Of a DNA stretch of 64,000 bases, positions 1-7,501 are shown in pieces. A model generated the notes under the pieces. It saw only the letters and a list, made by a program, of their open reading frames with translations, ran no database searches and was not told the origin of the DNA. The DNA lies in NCBI RefSeq assembly GCF_004341885.1, contig NZ_SLVX01000023.1, positions 43,343-107,342 of the forward strand, in the 5' to 3' direction. The translations under genes were made by a program, and so were the position numbers. Position 1 is the first letter of the stretch. Every line of letters starts with the position of its first letter. This DNA is from Shinella granuli (GTDB lineage Bacteria > Pseudomonadota > Alphaproteobacteria > Rhizobiales > Rhizobiaceae).

Positions 1-900
1 TGGTTTCCCCGCGGAAAAGCTCAGGGCGTCGGTCAGCCTGCGCACGCCCCACAGAACGACGGCCGTCACCACCAGCAGCGCCACGCTGAGGGCGCTTGCC
101 GCGCCCCAGTTGGAGAATTTCGAGACGGCATCGGCGATCTGCGTGGACCACATGGCGACACGGCCGCCGCCGAGAAGGGCCGGCGTCAGGTAGAAACCGA
201 GGCAAAGCACGAAGGTCAGCGCGATGCCCGAGGCAAGGCCGGGCATCGACAACGGCAGGAAGACCTGTCGGAACGCCTGGCTCGGCGAGGCGCCGCAATT
301 GGCCGCCGCGCGCAAAAGCACCGGGTCGATCGCCTTCATGGACGCATAGAGCGGCAGGATCAGGAAGGGCAGCATGACATGCACCATGCCGATGATCGTG
401 CCCGTCAGATTGTGCACCAGCGCAAGCGGTTCGCCGATCACGCCCATCGAAAGCAGCCAGTCGTTGATGACGCCGTTGCGCTGCAGCAGGACCAGCCAGG
501 CATAGGTGCGCACCAGCACCGACGTCCAGAACGGCAGGATGACGAACACCAGGAGGATCTGTGCGGCACGCGCGGAAAGCTGCGACAGGAGATAGGCGAC
601 CGGATAGCCGAAGACCACGCACAGCGCCGTCACCAGGCCGGCGACCTTGAAAGTGGTGAGGAAGCTGCCGACATAGGCGGGCCGCAGCAGCCGGGCATAG
701 TTCTGGGCCGAGAGATTGCCGGCGGCGTCGAACAGCGACAGCCAGGCAAGCCAGGCGAAGGGGATGAGAAGAATGCAGGCGACGAGGACCAGCGCCGGCA
801 GGGCAAGCCCGCTGAGAATGCGCCGTTCCCGGCGCCTGGCGCTCTTGAGCATGGCGCGGTTGAGCGGCATGCCCGGGGCTTCATCCATGGCGAGCGTCAT
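1..900 (-). CDS. Polyamine-type ABC transporter permease (partial, 3' end beyond window)
   Basis: Inner-membrane permease of a spermidine/putrescine-type (PotB-like) importer. About 300 residues are visible, and the frame is still open at base 1, so the C-terminus lies outside. After a basic N-terminus comes a first membrane helix (about residues 31-52), then several hydrophobic helices and the coupling-loop region around AANCGASPSQAFRQVFLPL, the EAA-type motif that contacts the ATPase. The ATG overlaps the stop of the upstream ATPase gene (ATGA), so the two are translationally coupled. A second permease gene is expected just outside the window, as in potABCD-type operons. The substrate cannot be read from the sequence; the neighbouring catabolic operon suggests the transporter feeds it. 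Confidence 0.9.
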   Translation of the reverse strand, partial: MTLAMDEAPGMPLNRAMLKSARRRERRILSGLALPALVLVACILLIPFAWLAWLSLFDAAGNLSAQNYARLLRPAYVGSFLTTFKVAGLVTALCVVFGYPVAYLLSQLSARAAQILLVFVILPFWTSVLVRTYAWLVLLQRNGVINDWLLSMGVIGEPLALVHNLTGTIIGMVHVMLPFLILPLYASMKAIDPVLLRAAANCGASPSQAFRQVFLPLSMPGLASGIALTFVLCLGFYLTPALLGGGRVAMWSTQIADAVSKFSNWGAASALSVALLVVTAVVLWGVRRLTDALSFSAGKP

Positions 901-1964
901 GGCGCGGCGCTCCCGATGACGAGGCTCGCTTCCGCCGGCAGCCACAGGGCAAGGGTATCGCCAGGCTGCGGCAAGGGTTGCCGTTCCGCCCCGGAATGGC
1001 GGATGGCGACCTCATGCCCGCCGGGCAGCGAGACGGAAACCTGGTTGCAGTCCCCCCGATAGACGACATCGAGCACCCTGCCCTCGATGCGGTTGTCGCT
1101 GCTGGCATCGCCCTGCCAGCGCAGCCGCTCCGGGCGGACCATGAGCCAGGTCTCCCCCGTCGACGAGACGGCTCTCGTATCGGCGAGCCGGAGCGGCCGT
1201 CCATCGAGGACATAGGACTGATCGCGGCGCTCGACGGGCAGGAAGCGGGTCTCGCCCATGAAGCCGGCGACGAACTTGCAGTTCGGGCGGTCATAAACCG
1301 TCGCGGGCACGTCGAGCTGGACGATCCTTCCCTTGTCGAGAACCGCGATGCGGTCCGACATGGTCAGGGCCTCCTGCTGGTCGTGCGTGACATAGATCGT
1401 CGTCATGCCGAGCTGCTTGTGCAGCCGCTTGAGCTCGATCTGCATGTGCTCGCGCAGGTTCTTGTCGAGTGCGGAGAGCGGCTCGTCCATCAGCAGCAGG
1501 CGCGGTTCGAAGACGAAGGCACGCGCCAGCGCCACACGCTGGCGCTGGCCGCCCGACAGCGCGGTGATGCGCCGGTCGGCAAGGTGCTGCATGTGCACGA
1601 TCTCCAGCGCGTCCATCACCCGCCTGCGGATGGAGGGCTTGTCCACCTTCCGCAGCTTCAGCGGATAGGCGACGTTCGAGAAGACGTCCATGTGAGGGAA
1701 CAACGCATAGTTCTGGAACACCATGCCGAGGTCGCGCTTGTGCGGCGGACGCGTGATGAACTCGACGTCATCGACCAGCAAGCTGCCGAGATCGGGCCGC
1801 TCGAAGCCGGCGATGACGTTGAGAAGCGTGGTCTTTCCCGAGCCGGAAGGACCGAGAAGCGTCAGGAACTCCCCCGCCTTGATATCCAGGGAAACGCCGT
1901 CGAGCGCCCTGAAGCTGCCATAGGCCTTGTGGACCTCGCGAAGGTTGACTCTGCCCGAGCGCAT
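897..1964 (-). CDS. Polyamine-type ABC transporter ATPase (PotA-like)
   Basis: Cytoplasmic ATPase of 355 aa, the usual length for PotA/FbpC-type subunits. Walker A GPSGSGKT is at residues 38-45, the Q-loop FQNYALFPH near 83, signature LSGGQRQR near 136 and Walker B LLLMDEP near 156, with the H-loop in VTHDQQEA. The C-terminal 80 residues fit a TOBE domain. An AGGAG-type ribosome binding site lies just before the ATG. It follows the binding-protein gene by 22 bases and overlaps the permease start, giving the order binding protein, ATPase, permease. It powers uptake of the ligand of this operon. Confidence 0.95.
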   Translation of the reverse strand: MRSGRVNLREVHKAYGSFRALDGVSLDIKAGEFLTLLGPSGSGKTTLLNVIAGFERPDLGSLLVDDVEFITRPPHKRDLGMVFQNYALFPHMDVFSNVAYPLKLRKVDKPSIRRRVMDALEIVHMQHLADRRITALSGGQRQRVALARAFVFEPRLLLMDEPLSALDKNLREHMQIELKRLHKQLGMTTIYVTHDQQEALTMSDRIAVLDKGRIVQLDVPATVYDRPNCKFVAGFMGETRFLPVERRDQSYVLDGRPLRLADTRAVSSTGETWLMVRPERLRWQGDASSDNRIEGRVLDVVYRGDCNQVSVSLPGGHEVAIRHSGAERQPLPQPGDTLALWLPAEASLVIGSAAP

Positions 1965-1986
1965 CCTGTCCTCCCGGCTCGTTCGA

Positions 1987-3030
1987 TCAGTTCGACATCA
2001 GCAAGCTGTAGTCCTCACGAACCAGCTCGTTGTTGTCGCGCCACCAGTTGGCGTCGAGGAAGGTCTGCTTCTTGACGTTTTCCGGCGACATGTTGGATTG
2101 CGCCAGCACCTCCGGCGAAAACGCCTTCACCTCGAAGGCCAGGCTGTTGGTCGGGCCATAATAGGGCATCATTTCCGGAATGCGCGCCTGAACTTCGGGC
2201 GACACGACGCCGGCGATGAACTTCTGGGCGCTCGCCGCGTGCGGCGCGCCCTTGAGGATCGCCAGGCAGCCGTAGCCGAGGATCGCATCCTGGTAGGTGA
2301 ACTTGACGGGCGCCCCGTCCGTGATCACCGACGCCACGCGGCTGCCCCAGATCGCCATCATGTCGACCTCGCCATCCTTGAGGAGCTGGGCGGATTGCGC
2401 CCCGGACGACCACCAGACGCCGACATTGGCCTTGATCTTCTCGAGGGCCGCGAGCGCCCGCTCGGTGTCGAGCGGATAGAGGCTGTCCTTGTCGACGCCG
2501 TCGGCGATGAGCGCGATCTCCATCATTTCCTGCGGATAGGTGCTGAGCGCGCGACGGCCGGGAAAGGCCTCCACGTTCCAGAAATCCTGCCAGCTTGCCG
2601 GCGCCTTGTCCTTGTAGACATCGGTGCGCCAGGCCAGAACGACGGAATAGGTGTTCGTCGCGATCCAGTGCTCGCCGTATCCGCGCGCGTCAAAACCCTT
2701 CGTGCTGATCGTACCGTAGTCGAGCGGCTCGAAAAGCCCTTCCTTGCCGCCGACCGCGCATTCGTCCGCGCCGAGATGCACGACATCCCAGGTCGGGGAG
2801 CCGGACTGGACCTGCACCCGCACGGCAGCGAGCCCGTCATGGGTTTCCTCGCGCAATTCGACGCCTGCGGCATCGGCCGCGGGCTGCCAGATCGTCTTGC
2901 GCAGGTCTGTCTGAAGGTTGCCGCCGAAGCCGGCGACGGTGAGGACGTCCTGCGCCACAGCGACGCCGGCGAAGGAGAGCACGCCCGCTGTCGCGGCGAT
3001 GGTCAAGAATGCGCGATTACACGATGCCAT
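1987..3030 (-). CDS. Extracellular solute-binding protein of polyamine-type ABC transporter
   Basis: Periplasmic binding protein of 347 aa (PotD/PotF-like, SBP_bac family). I start it at the internal ATG (MASCNRAFLTI) because AGGAGG lies nine bases upstream and the residues that follow form a typical Sec signal peptide ending near VAVAQD; a longer in-frame ORF upstream would bury that signal. The mature part begins LTVAGFGGNLQ, characteristic of the family. It is the first gene of the importer operon and is divergent from the MarR gene. An operator-like site at 3141-3159 lies in its promoter, so import is probably repressed with the catabolic operon. Ligand unknown; the family takes up polyamines, opines and related cations. 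Confidence 0.92.
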   Translation of the reverse strand: MASCNRAFLTIAATAGVLSFAGVAVAQDVLTVAGFGGNLQTDLRKTIWQPAADAAGVELREETHDGLAAVRVQVQSGSPTWDVVHLGADECAVGGKEGLFEPLDYGTISTKGFDARGYGEHWIATNTYSVVLAWRTDVYKDKAPASWQDFWNVEAFPGRRALSTYPQEMMEIALIADGVDKDSLYPLDTERALAALEKIKANVGVWWSSGAQSAQLLKDGEVDMMAIWGSRVASVITDGAPVKFTYQDAILGYGCLAILKGAPHAASAQKFIAGVVSPEVQARIPEMMPYYGPTNSLAFEVKAFSPEVLAQSNMSPENVKKQTFLDANWWRDNNELVREDYSLLMSN

Positions 3031-3140
3031 TACCAAGTTCCTCCTCTGGTGATGCCCGGCCGGAGCCATCCTCCACGGCCCGAATGCATGATCGACATTC
3101 CGTTCCCTGCGTGCCAATCTGGTTGATGAAATGAACTATA

Positions 3141-3159
3141 TTGTTCACCTTGTCAACTA
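3141..3159 (-). promoter_or_regulatory. Putative MarR operator, copy 1 (importer / marR intergenic)
   Basis: On the minus strand the site reads TAGTTGACAAGGTGAACAA. It matches the site at 3794-3812 in 16 of 19 positions and contains TTGACA, a good -35 hexamer for the importer. An overlapping inverted repeat, TGAAC-N6-GTTCA, occupies 3132-3147, so two dimers could bind. Location between the regulator and importer, and recurrence before the catabolic operon, argue for a binding site of the MarR protein encoded at 3208. This is inference from sequence only. Confidence 0.6.
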
Positions 3160-3207
3160 AATTTCTGCGCATAAAATCGCTGGGCGGGAACCGTAAGGAG
3201 CAACCAT

Positions 3208-3774
3208 TTGAATAAGAAAGTCGAAAACATGACGGACCGCTCCGACGGCAGTTTCTTTCGCGGACACCTGGCACCCCAGAAGAGCGAACCGGACATACGG
3301 GACCTGTTCTCCTTCGAACTGCAGCGACTGGCCGGGCTTTCCACCCGCATCGCAGCCCTTTCGATCCGGCCGAAATACGGCATCACCGCACGCGAATGGC
3401 GCGCGCTCGCCGTCCTCAAATATCTCGGCGAAGTGCCGCTCCAGGAACTGGCAAAACACAGCGGACTGCTGAAAAGCCAGATGAGCCGGACGGTTTCGTC
3501 GATGATCGAGCGCGGCTACATCCTGAAGACCGCCAATCCCGAGGACGGACGCAGCATCCTGCTCAAGCTCAGCCCGGAAGGGCTGGACCTGTCGCAGGCG
3601 ATCCTGGCCGACGCCTTCGAGCGCAACGAAAACATGCTCTCGACACTCAGCCACGCCGAACGGCAGATCCTGATCGAACTCCTGCAGCGGGTGGGACGCA
3701 ACAGCGCGCACTATTTCCACGACCTGAAAACCAGGGCGTCCCAGGAGGATCTGCGCGAACTGGACGAGGAGTGA
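3208..3774 (+). CDS. MarR-family transcriptional regulator
   Basis: A 188-aa DNA-binding protein with the winged-helix MarR fold: the recognition region is LQELAKHSGLLKSQMSRTVSSMIERGYI (about residues 78-105), followed by the wing ENPEDGR-like stretch (ANPEDGRSILLKLS). A TTG start is chosen because AAGGAG lies seven bases upstream; an in-frame ATG seven codons later (3229) is possible but has no better site. The gene lies between a divergent importer and a downstream catabolic operon on the same strand. MarR proteins usually repress and respond to an aromatic or acyl-CoA ligand, so a pathway acyl-CoA could be the inducer here. Confidence 0.92.
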   Translation: MNKKVENMTDRSDGSFFRGHLAPQKSEPDIRDLFSFELQRLAGLSTRIAALSIRPKYGITAREWRALAVLKYLGEVPLQELAKHSGLLKSQMSRTVSSMIERGYILKTANPEDGRSILLKLSPEGLDLSQAILADAFERNENMLSTLSHAERQILIELLQRVGRNSAHYFHDLKTRASQEDLRELDEE

Positions 3775-3793
3775 ACATGCATCGCCAGAATTA

Positions 3794-3812
3794 TAGTTGA
3801 CAATATGAACTA
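3794..3812 (+). promoter_or_regulatory. Putative MarR operator, copy 2 (catabolic operon promoter)
   Basis: TAGTTGACAATATGAACTA, a dyad with TAGTT/AACTA arms and an embedded TTGACA that can serve as -35. It lies 42 bases before the first catabolic gene and matches the importer-side site in 16 of 19 bases. Binding here would block RNA polymerase directly. No convincing -10 hexamer is visible at the ideal spacing, so the exact promoter remains open. Confidence 0.6.
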
Positions 3813-3853
3813 AATTTCGCATCACTACCTCCAAGGAAACCGGGAGGATCGAG

Positions 3854-4780
3854 ATGTCGGAGGCGCTGACAATCTGCGAGTGCTTTGCAAGGGACGGCTT
3901 GCAGCACGAAACGACGGACCTTTCCACGCAAACCAAGATCGCCCTGATCGACGCCATTTCCGAAGCCGGCTTCCCGCGCGTGGAAGCGACGAGCTACAGC
4001 AGCCCCCGCCATGTGCCGGTTTTCGCCGATGCCAGCTACGTGCTGGCCGGCATCCGCCGCCGACCGGGCACGGCCTACAAGGCGACCTGCCCCAACCTTC
4101 ATGCCGTCAAGCGGGCAATCGAGGATCGCGAAGCCGGCCATGGACCGGAGGAGATAAGCCTGCTGGTGTCGGCGACACAGGCGCACACCGAGAAGAACCT
4201 GCGCACGACGCGCGAGCAGCAATGGCGCAACATCGCCGAGATGGTCGCGCTGGCGGATGGCCGGTTCCGCCTGATCGGCGTGATCTCCATGGCGCTCGGC
4301 TGCCCCTTCGAAGGCCGGGTCGACCCGGCATCCGTCATCGGCGACCTGAAGGCCTTCTCCGACCTCGGCGTGCGCCACGTCTCCATCTGCGACACGACCG
4401 GCCACGGCACGCCCGGCAGCGTGCGCCGCCTCTTTGCCCGCGCCATGGCCGAGGTGCCCGACGTCACGCCCATCGCCCATTTCCACGACACGCGCGGCAC
4501 CGGCATCGCCAATTGCATGGCCGCCTATGAGGCCGGCTGCCGCTGGTTCGACAGCGCCATCGGCGGCGTCGGCGGCCATCCCGCCCAGATCCGCTATGGC
4601 GGCGGCTATACCGGCAATGTGGCGACGGAAGATCTCGTCAACCTCTTCGAGGCCGAGGGCATTGCGACCGGCATCGACATCGACAGGCTCCAGGCCGCCT
4701 CGCTGCAATGCGAGCGGGCGCTTGGGCGCGAGTTGCAGAGCAAGGTGGCGCGGACCGGTTTCGGCCATCTGGCAGCGTAG
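3854..4780 (+). CDS. Hydroxymethylglutaryl-CoA lyase-like (retro-Claisen acyl-CoA lyase)
   Basis: 308 aa, a TIM-barrel HMGL-like/pyruvate carboxyltransferase family protein. RDGLQ (13-17), HFHDTRG (209-215) and TGN (253-255) supply the usual divalent-metal ligands. The HMG-CoA lyase signature GLGGCP is changed to GVGGHP (238-243): the conserved cysteine of classical HMG-CoA lyases is a histidine. The protein probably still cleaves a branched 3-hydroxyacyl-CoA to acetyl-CoA or a ketone, but classical HMG-CoA may not be its substrate. It is the first gene of the operon, with GGAGG-type bases before the ATG, directly after the putative operator. Confidence 0.85.
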   Translation: MSEALTICECFARDGLQHETTDLSTQTKIALIDAISEAGFPRVEATSYSSPRHVPVFADASYVLAGIRRRPGTAYKATCPNLHAVKRAIEDREAGHGPEEISLLVSATQAHTEKNLRTTREQQWRNIAEMVALADGRFRLIGVISMALGCPFEGRVDPASVIGDLKAFSDLGVRHVSICDTTGHGTPGSVRRLFARAMAEVPDVTPIAHFHDTRGTGIANCMAAYEAGCRWFDSAIGGVGGHPAQIRYGGGYTGNVATEDLVNLFEAEGIATGIDIDRLQAASLQCERALGRELQSKVARTGFGHLAA

Positions 4781-4788
4781 GATTTCTC

Positions 4789-5535
4789 ATGACACAGACT
4801 GACGCTTCACCCATCCTCATCAGCGAAGACCGTGGCCCGGTCCGCATCCTCTCGCTCAACCGGCCCGGCAAGCTGAATGCCCTCGACACGGCCCTGACGC
4901 AGGCGCTGCATGACGCGCTGCTGGCCGCGGACGCCGACAAGGCCGTGCGGGCGGTCGTGCTGACGGGGACGGGACGGGCCTTTTGCGCGGGAGCGGATCT
5001 GGCGGAGTTCTCCACCCTGACGCCGGCCAACCAGGAGCTCGTGGAAAAGCGCGCCGACCTCACCTGCCGGACCCAGGCGATGATGCAGCGCCTTTCCAAA
5101 CCGGTCGTTTCGGCCGTGCGCGGCGCGGCCGTCGGCGGCGGCGCCGGACTGGCGATCGGTTGCGACATGATGGTGGCCGGCACCGACCTGAAATTCGGCT
5201 ATCCCGAACTGAAGCATTCCATCGTGCCGGCATTGGTGATGACCGGCCTGCAACGCTCGCTCGGCCGCAAGGCGGCCTTCGAGATGGTCAGCCTCGGCCG
5301 CCTCATCGGGGCCGAGGAGGCACGCGCCCTCGGCCTCGTCAACCGGATCGTCGCGCCGGAGGCCGTCGTCGAGGCGGCCCTTGATATCGCCGGGCAATGG
5401 GCGGCCGCGCATCCGAAGGCGATGGCCGCCGTCAAGTCGCTGTACTATCGCGTCGCCGACCTCCCCTATGACGAGGCGATGGCGGCCGGGCGCACCGTCA
5501 ACGCGCAGATGCGCAGCTTCCGGGAGGAGTGCTGA
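4789..5535 (+). CDS. Enoyl-CoA hydratase/isomerase family protein (crotonase 1)
   Basis: 248 aa, crotonase fold. I use the ATG at 4789 (MTQTDASPIL), eight bases after the lyase stop; a longer frame reaches back into the lyase gene. The oxyanion-hole segment AFCAGADL is at 65-72 and GGGAGLAIG at 117-125. In hydratases the residue after GGG-x is a catalytic Glu, here Gly120; the second glutamate is kept (FGYPEL, Glu140). This one-glutamate pattern is seen in isomerases and other crotonase subfamilies, so the reaction need not be hydration. It works with the CoA-ligase and CoA-transferase of the same operon on an acyl-CoA. Confidence 0.9.
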   Translation: MTQTDASPILISEDRGPVRILSLNRPGKLNALDTALTQALHDALLAADADKAVRAVVLTGTGRAFCAGADLAEFSTLTPANQELVEKRADLTCRTQAMMQRLSKPVVSAVRGAAVGGGAGLAIGCDMMVAGTDLKFGYPELKHSIVPALVMTGLQRSLGRKAAFEMVSLGRLIGAEEARALGLVNRIVAPEAVVEAALDIAGQWAAAHPKAMAAVKSLYYRVADLPYDEAMAAGRTVNAQMRSFREEC

Positions 5536-6722
5536 TGAAGCCGCTGGAAGGCATTCGCATCCTCGATTTTTCCCGCGTGCTCGCCGGTCCCATGGCGACG
5601 CAGATCCTCGCCGAGCTCGGCGCGGAGGTGACGAAGGTCGAGCGGCCGGGCACGGGCGATGAATCCCGCCTGTTCGAGCCCCGGCTGCCCCGCGGCGAAA
5701 GCGCCTATTTCTTCGCGTTCAACCGCGCCAAGCGCTCCATGACGCTGAACCTGAAATCGCCGGAAGGACAGGAGATCGCCGCCAGGCTGGCGGAGACGCA
5801 CGACGTCGTTGTGGAGAACTTCCTGCCCGGCGAGATGGACCGCTTCAATCTCGGCTACGACGCGCTCTCCCGCCGCAATCCCGGCCTCGTCTATGTCTCC
5901 AATACCGGCTTCGGGCAGACCGGGCCCTATCGCCTGCGCAATGGCTATGACACGATCTTCCAGGCGCTCTCCGGCATCATGCATCTCACCGGCCATCCCG
6001 ACGCGCCGCCCGCCAAGGCCGGCATTCCGGTCTCGGACATGACCTCGGGCCTGTGGATCGCGATCGCGATCCTGACGGGGCTGGTCGGGCGCGGGCGCAG
6101 CGGCCGGGGATGCCATGTCGACCTGTCGATGATGGATGTCCAGACGAGCCTCCTGGCACTTGCCGCCGCCCGCCTCTTCGCGCTGGACGAGGATATCGGC
6201 CGCTCGGGAACGGAACATCCGGGCCGTGTTCCCTCCGCGGCGTTCCAGTGCGCCGACGGAACATGGCTGCATATCAGCGGCAGCGACCAGCACTGGGACG
6301 ATATCTGCGAGGTCCTCGGCCTCGACGAACTTGCCGCCGACGCAGCCTTGAAGAAGAATATCGCCCGCGTCGACGCCCGCGAACGGGTGATGGCGGGCAT
6401 GCGGCAGGCGATCGCGCTGCGCGAACGCGCAACGCTCGCCGAGGCGCTGCGAGACCGCGGCGTGCCGGCCGGCGAGGTGAACACGGTCCGCGAGATCCTG
6501 AGCGATCCCCACAGCGAGGCCCGCGGCGTGGTCGGCACGTTCGACCACCCGGAGGAGGGCACCGTCCGCGCCTTGCGCACGCCGCTGCGCTTTGCGGGTT
6601 ACGAGGATCCCGCCATCGGTTGCCCGCCGCCGCTCGGTGCTAACACGGCGGCGCTGCTTGCCGGGGAACTCGGCATGCCGGCCGAGACCATAGACCGGCT
6701 GAGGAATGAGGGAGTGATCTGA
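5535..6722 (+). CDS. CaiB/BaiF (class III) CoA-transferase
   Basis: 395 aa, the usual length for formyl-CoA transferase, CaiB and Frc-like enzymes. It begins LEGIRILDFSRVLAGPMATQ, the family's N-terminal signature. The segment VDLSMMDVQ near residue 200 carries the aspartate that forms the acyl-anhydride intermediate. The ATG at 5535 shares a base with the crotonase stop (TGATG) and has GGAGGAG upstream. It moves CoA between carboxylic acids, so the pathway has two ways to make acyl-CoA: this enzyme and the AMP-forming ligase downstream. Confidence 0.93.
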   Translation: MKPLEGIRILDFSRVLAGPMATQILAELGAEVTKVERPGTGDESRLFEPRLPRGESAYFFAFNRAKRSMTLNLKSPEGQEIAARLAETHDVVVENFLPGEMDRFNLGYDALSRRNPGLVYVSNTGFGQTGPYRLRNGYDTIFQALSGIMHLTGHPDAPPAKAGIPVSDMTSGLWIAIAILTGLVGRGRSGRGCHVDLSMMDVQTSLLALAAARLFALDEDIGRSGTEHPGRVPSAAFQCADGTWLHISGSDQHWDDICEVLGLDELAADAALKKNIARVDARERVMAGMRQAIALRERATLAEALRDRGVPAGEVNTVREILSDPHSEARGVVGTFDHPEEGTVRALRTPLRFAGYEDPAIGCPPPLGANTAALLAGELGMPAETIDRLRNEGVI

Positions 6723-7501
6723 TGAGCAAAGCGAAACCCCCGGTTCTCCTGCGGCGTGAGGAAGGCGTCGCCCATGTGGTCCTGGACCGCACGGAAGCGC
6801 GCAACGCCCTCAACCTGCCGATGTGCCTTGTCCTGAAGGAGATTTTCGAGGCGCTCGATGCCGATGCCGACATCCGCGCCGTCGTGCTTTCGGCGAACGG
6901 TCCCGTCTTCTGCGCCGGAGCGGACCTGAAGGAGCGCAACGGCCGGGACGAGGCCTGGGTGATCGCCCGGCGGCGCGCCTCCTTCGCCGCCTACGACGCC
7001 ATTGCCCGCTGCCGCAAGCCGGTGGTCGCGGCAACGCAAGGCCCCGTGGTCGGCTCCGGCGGCGAGATCCTGATGAGCTGCGACTTCGTCATCGCATCGG
7101 ACAGGACGACCTTCCGCTTCCCCGAGCCGCAATGGGGCACGGTCGGCGCAACGCAGCGCCTGCAACGCACGATCGGCAAGATGCGGGCCAAGGAGCTCCT
7201 GTTCACCGGCCGCACCATGCCGGTCGAGGAGGCCTACCAGCTCGGTCTCGTCGCCCGTATCGTGCCGGCGGAGGCCCTGGCCGAAACCATCGCCAGCATC
7301 GCCGAGGCGATCGCCGCCGCGCCGCCCCTCGCCATGGCGCTGACCAAGCAGGCGGTGGATCTCGGCAGCGAAACCGACCTCAACAACGGCATTCGCGTCG
7401 AAATGGCCGCGATCGAGCGGTGCCTGGCGGACGGCGGCTGGCGCGATGGCCTGAACCGCTTCGCAAACAGCGTCGGAGGCAAGGAAAATCATGATCTCTG
7501 A
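6722..7501 (+). CDS. Enoyl-CoA hydratase family protein (crotonase 2)
   Basis: 259 aa, crotonase fold. VFCAGADLK (about 62-70) and GSGGEILMSCD (111-121) form the oxyanion hole. Both catalytic glutamates of true hydratases are present (Glu115 and Glu135 in FRFPEPQ), unlike the paralogue at 4789, so this one is the better candidate for hydrating an enoyl-CoA. Resemblance to the 3-methylglutaconyl-CoA hydratase type is plausible given the HMG-CoA-lyase-like partner, but this is inference. Start and previous stop overlap by one base (TGATG). Confidence 0.92.
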   Translation: MSKAKPPVLLRREEGVAHVVLDRTEARNALNLPMCLVLKEIFEALDADADIRAVVLSANGPVFCAGADLKERNGRDEAWVIARRRASFAAYDAIARCRKPVVAATQGPVVGSGGEILMSCDFVIASDRTTFRFPEPQWGTVGATQRLQRTIGKMRAKELLFTGRTMPVEEAYQLGLVARIVPAEALAETIASIAEAIAAAPPLAMALTKQAVDLGSETDLNNGIRVEMAAIERCLADGGWRDGLNRFANSVGGKENHDL

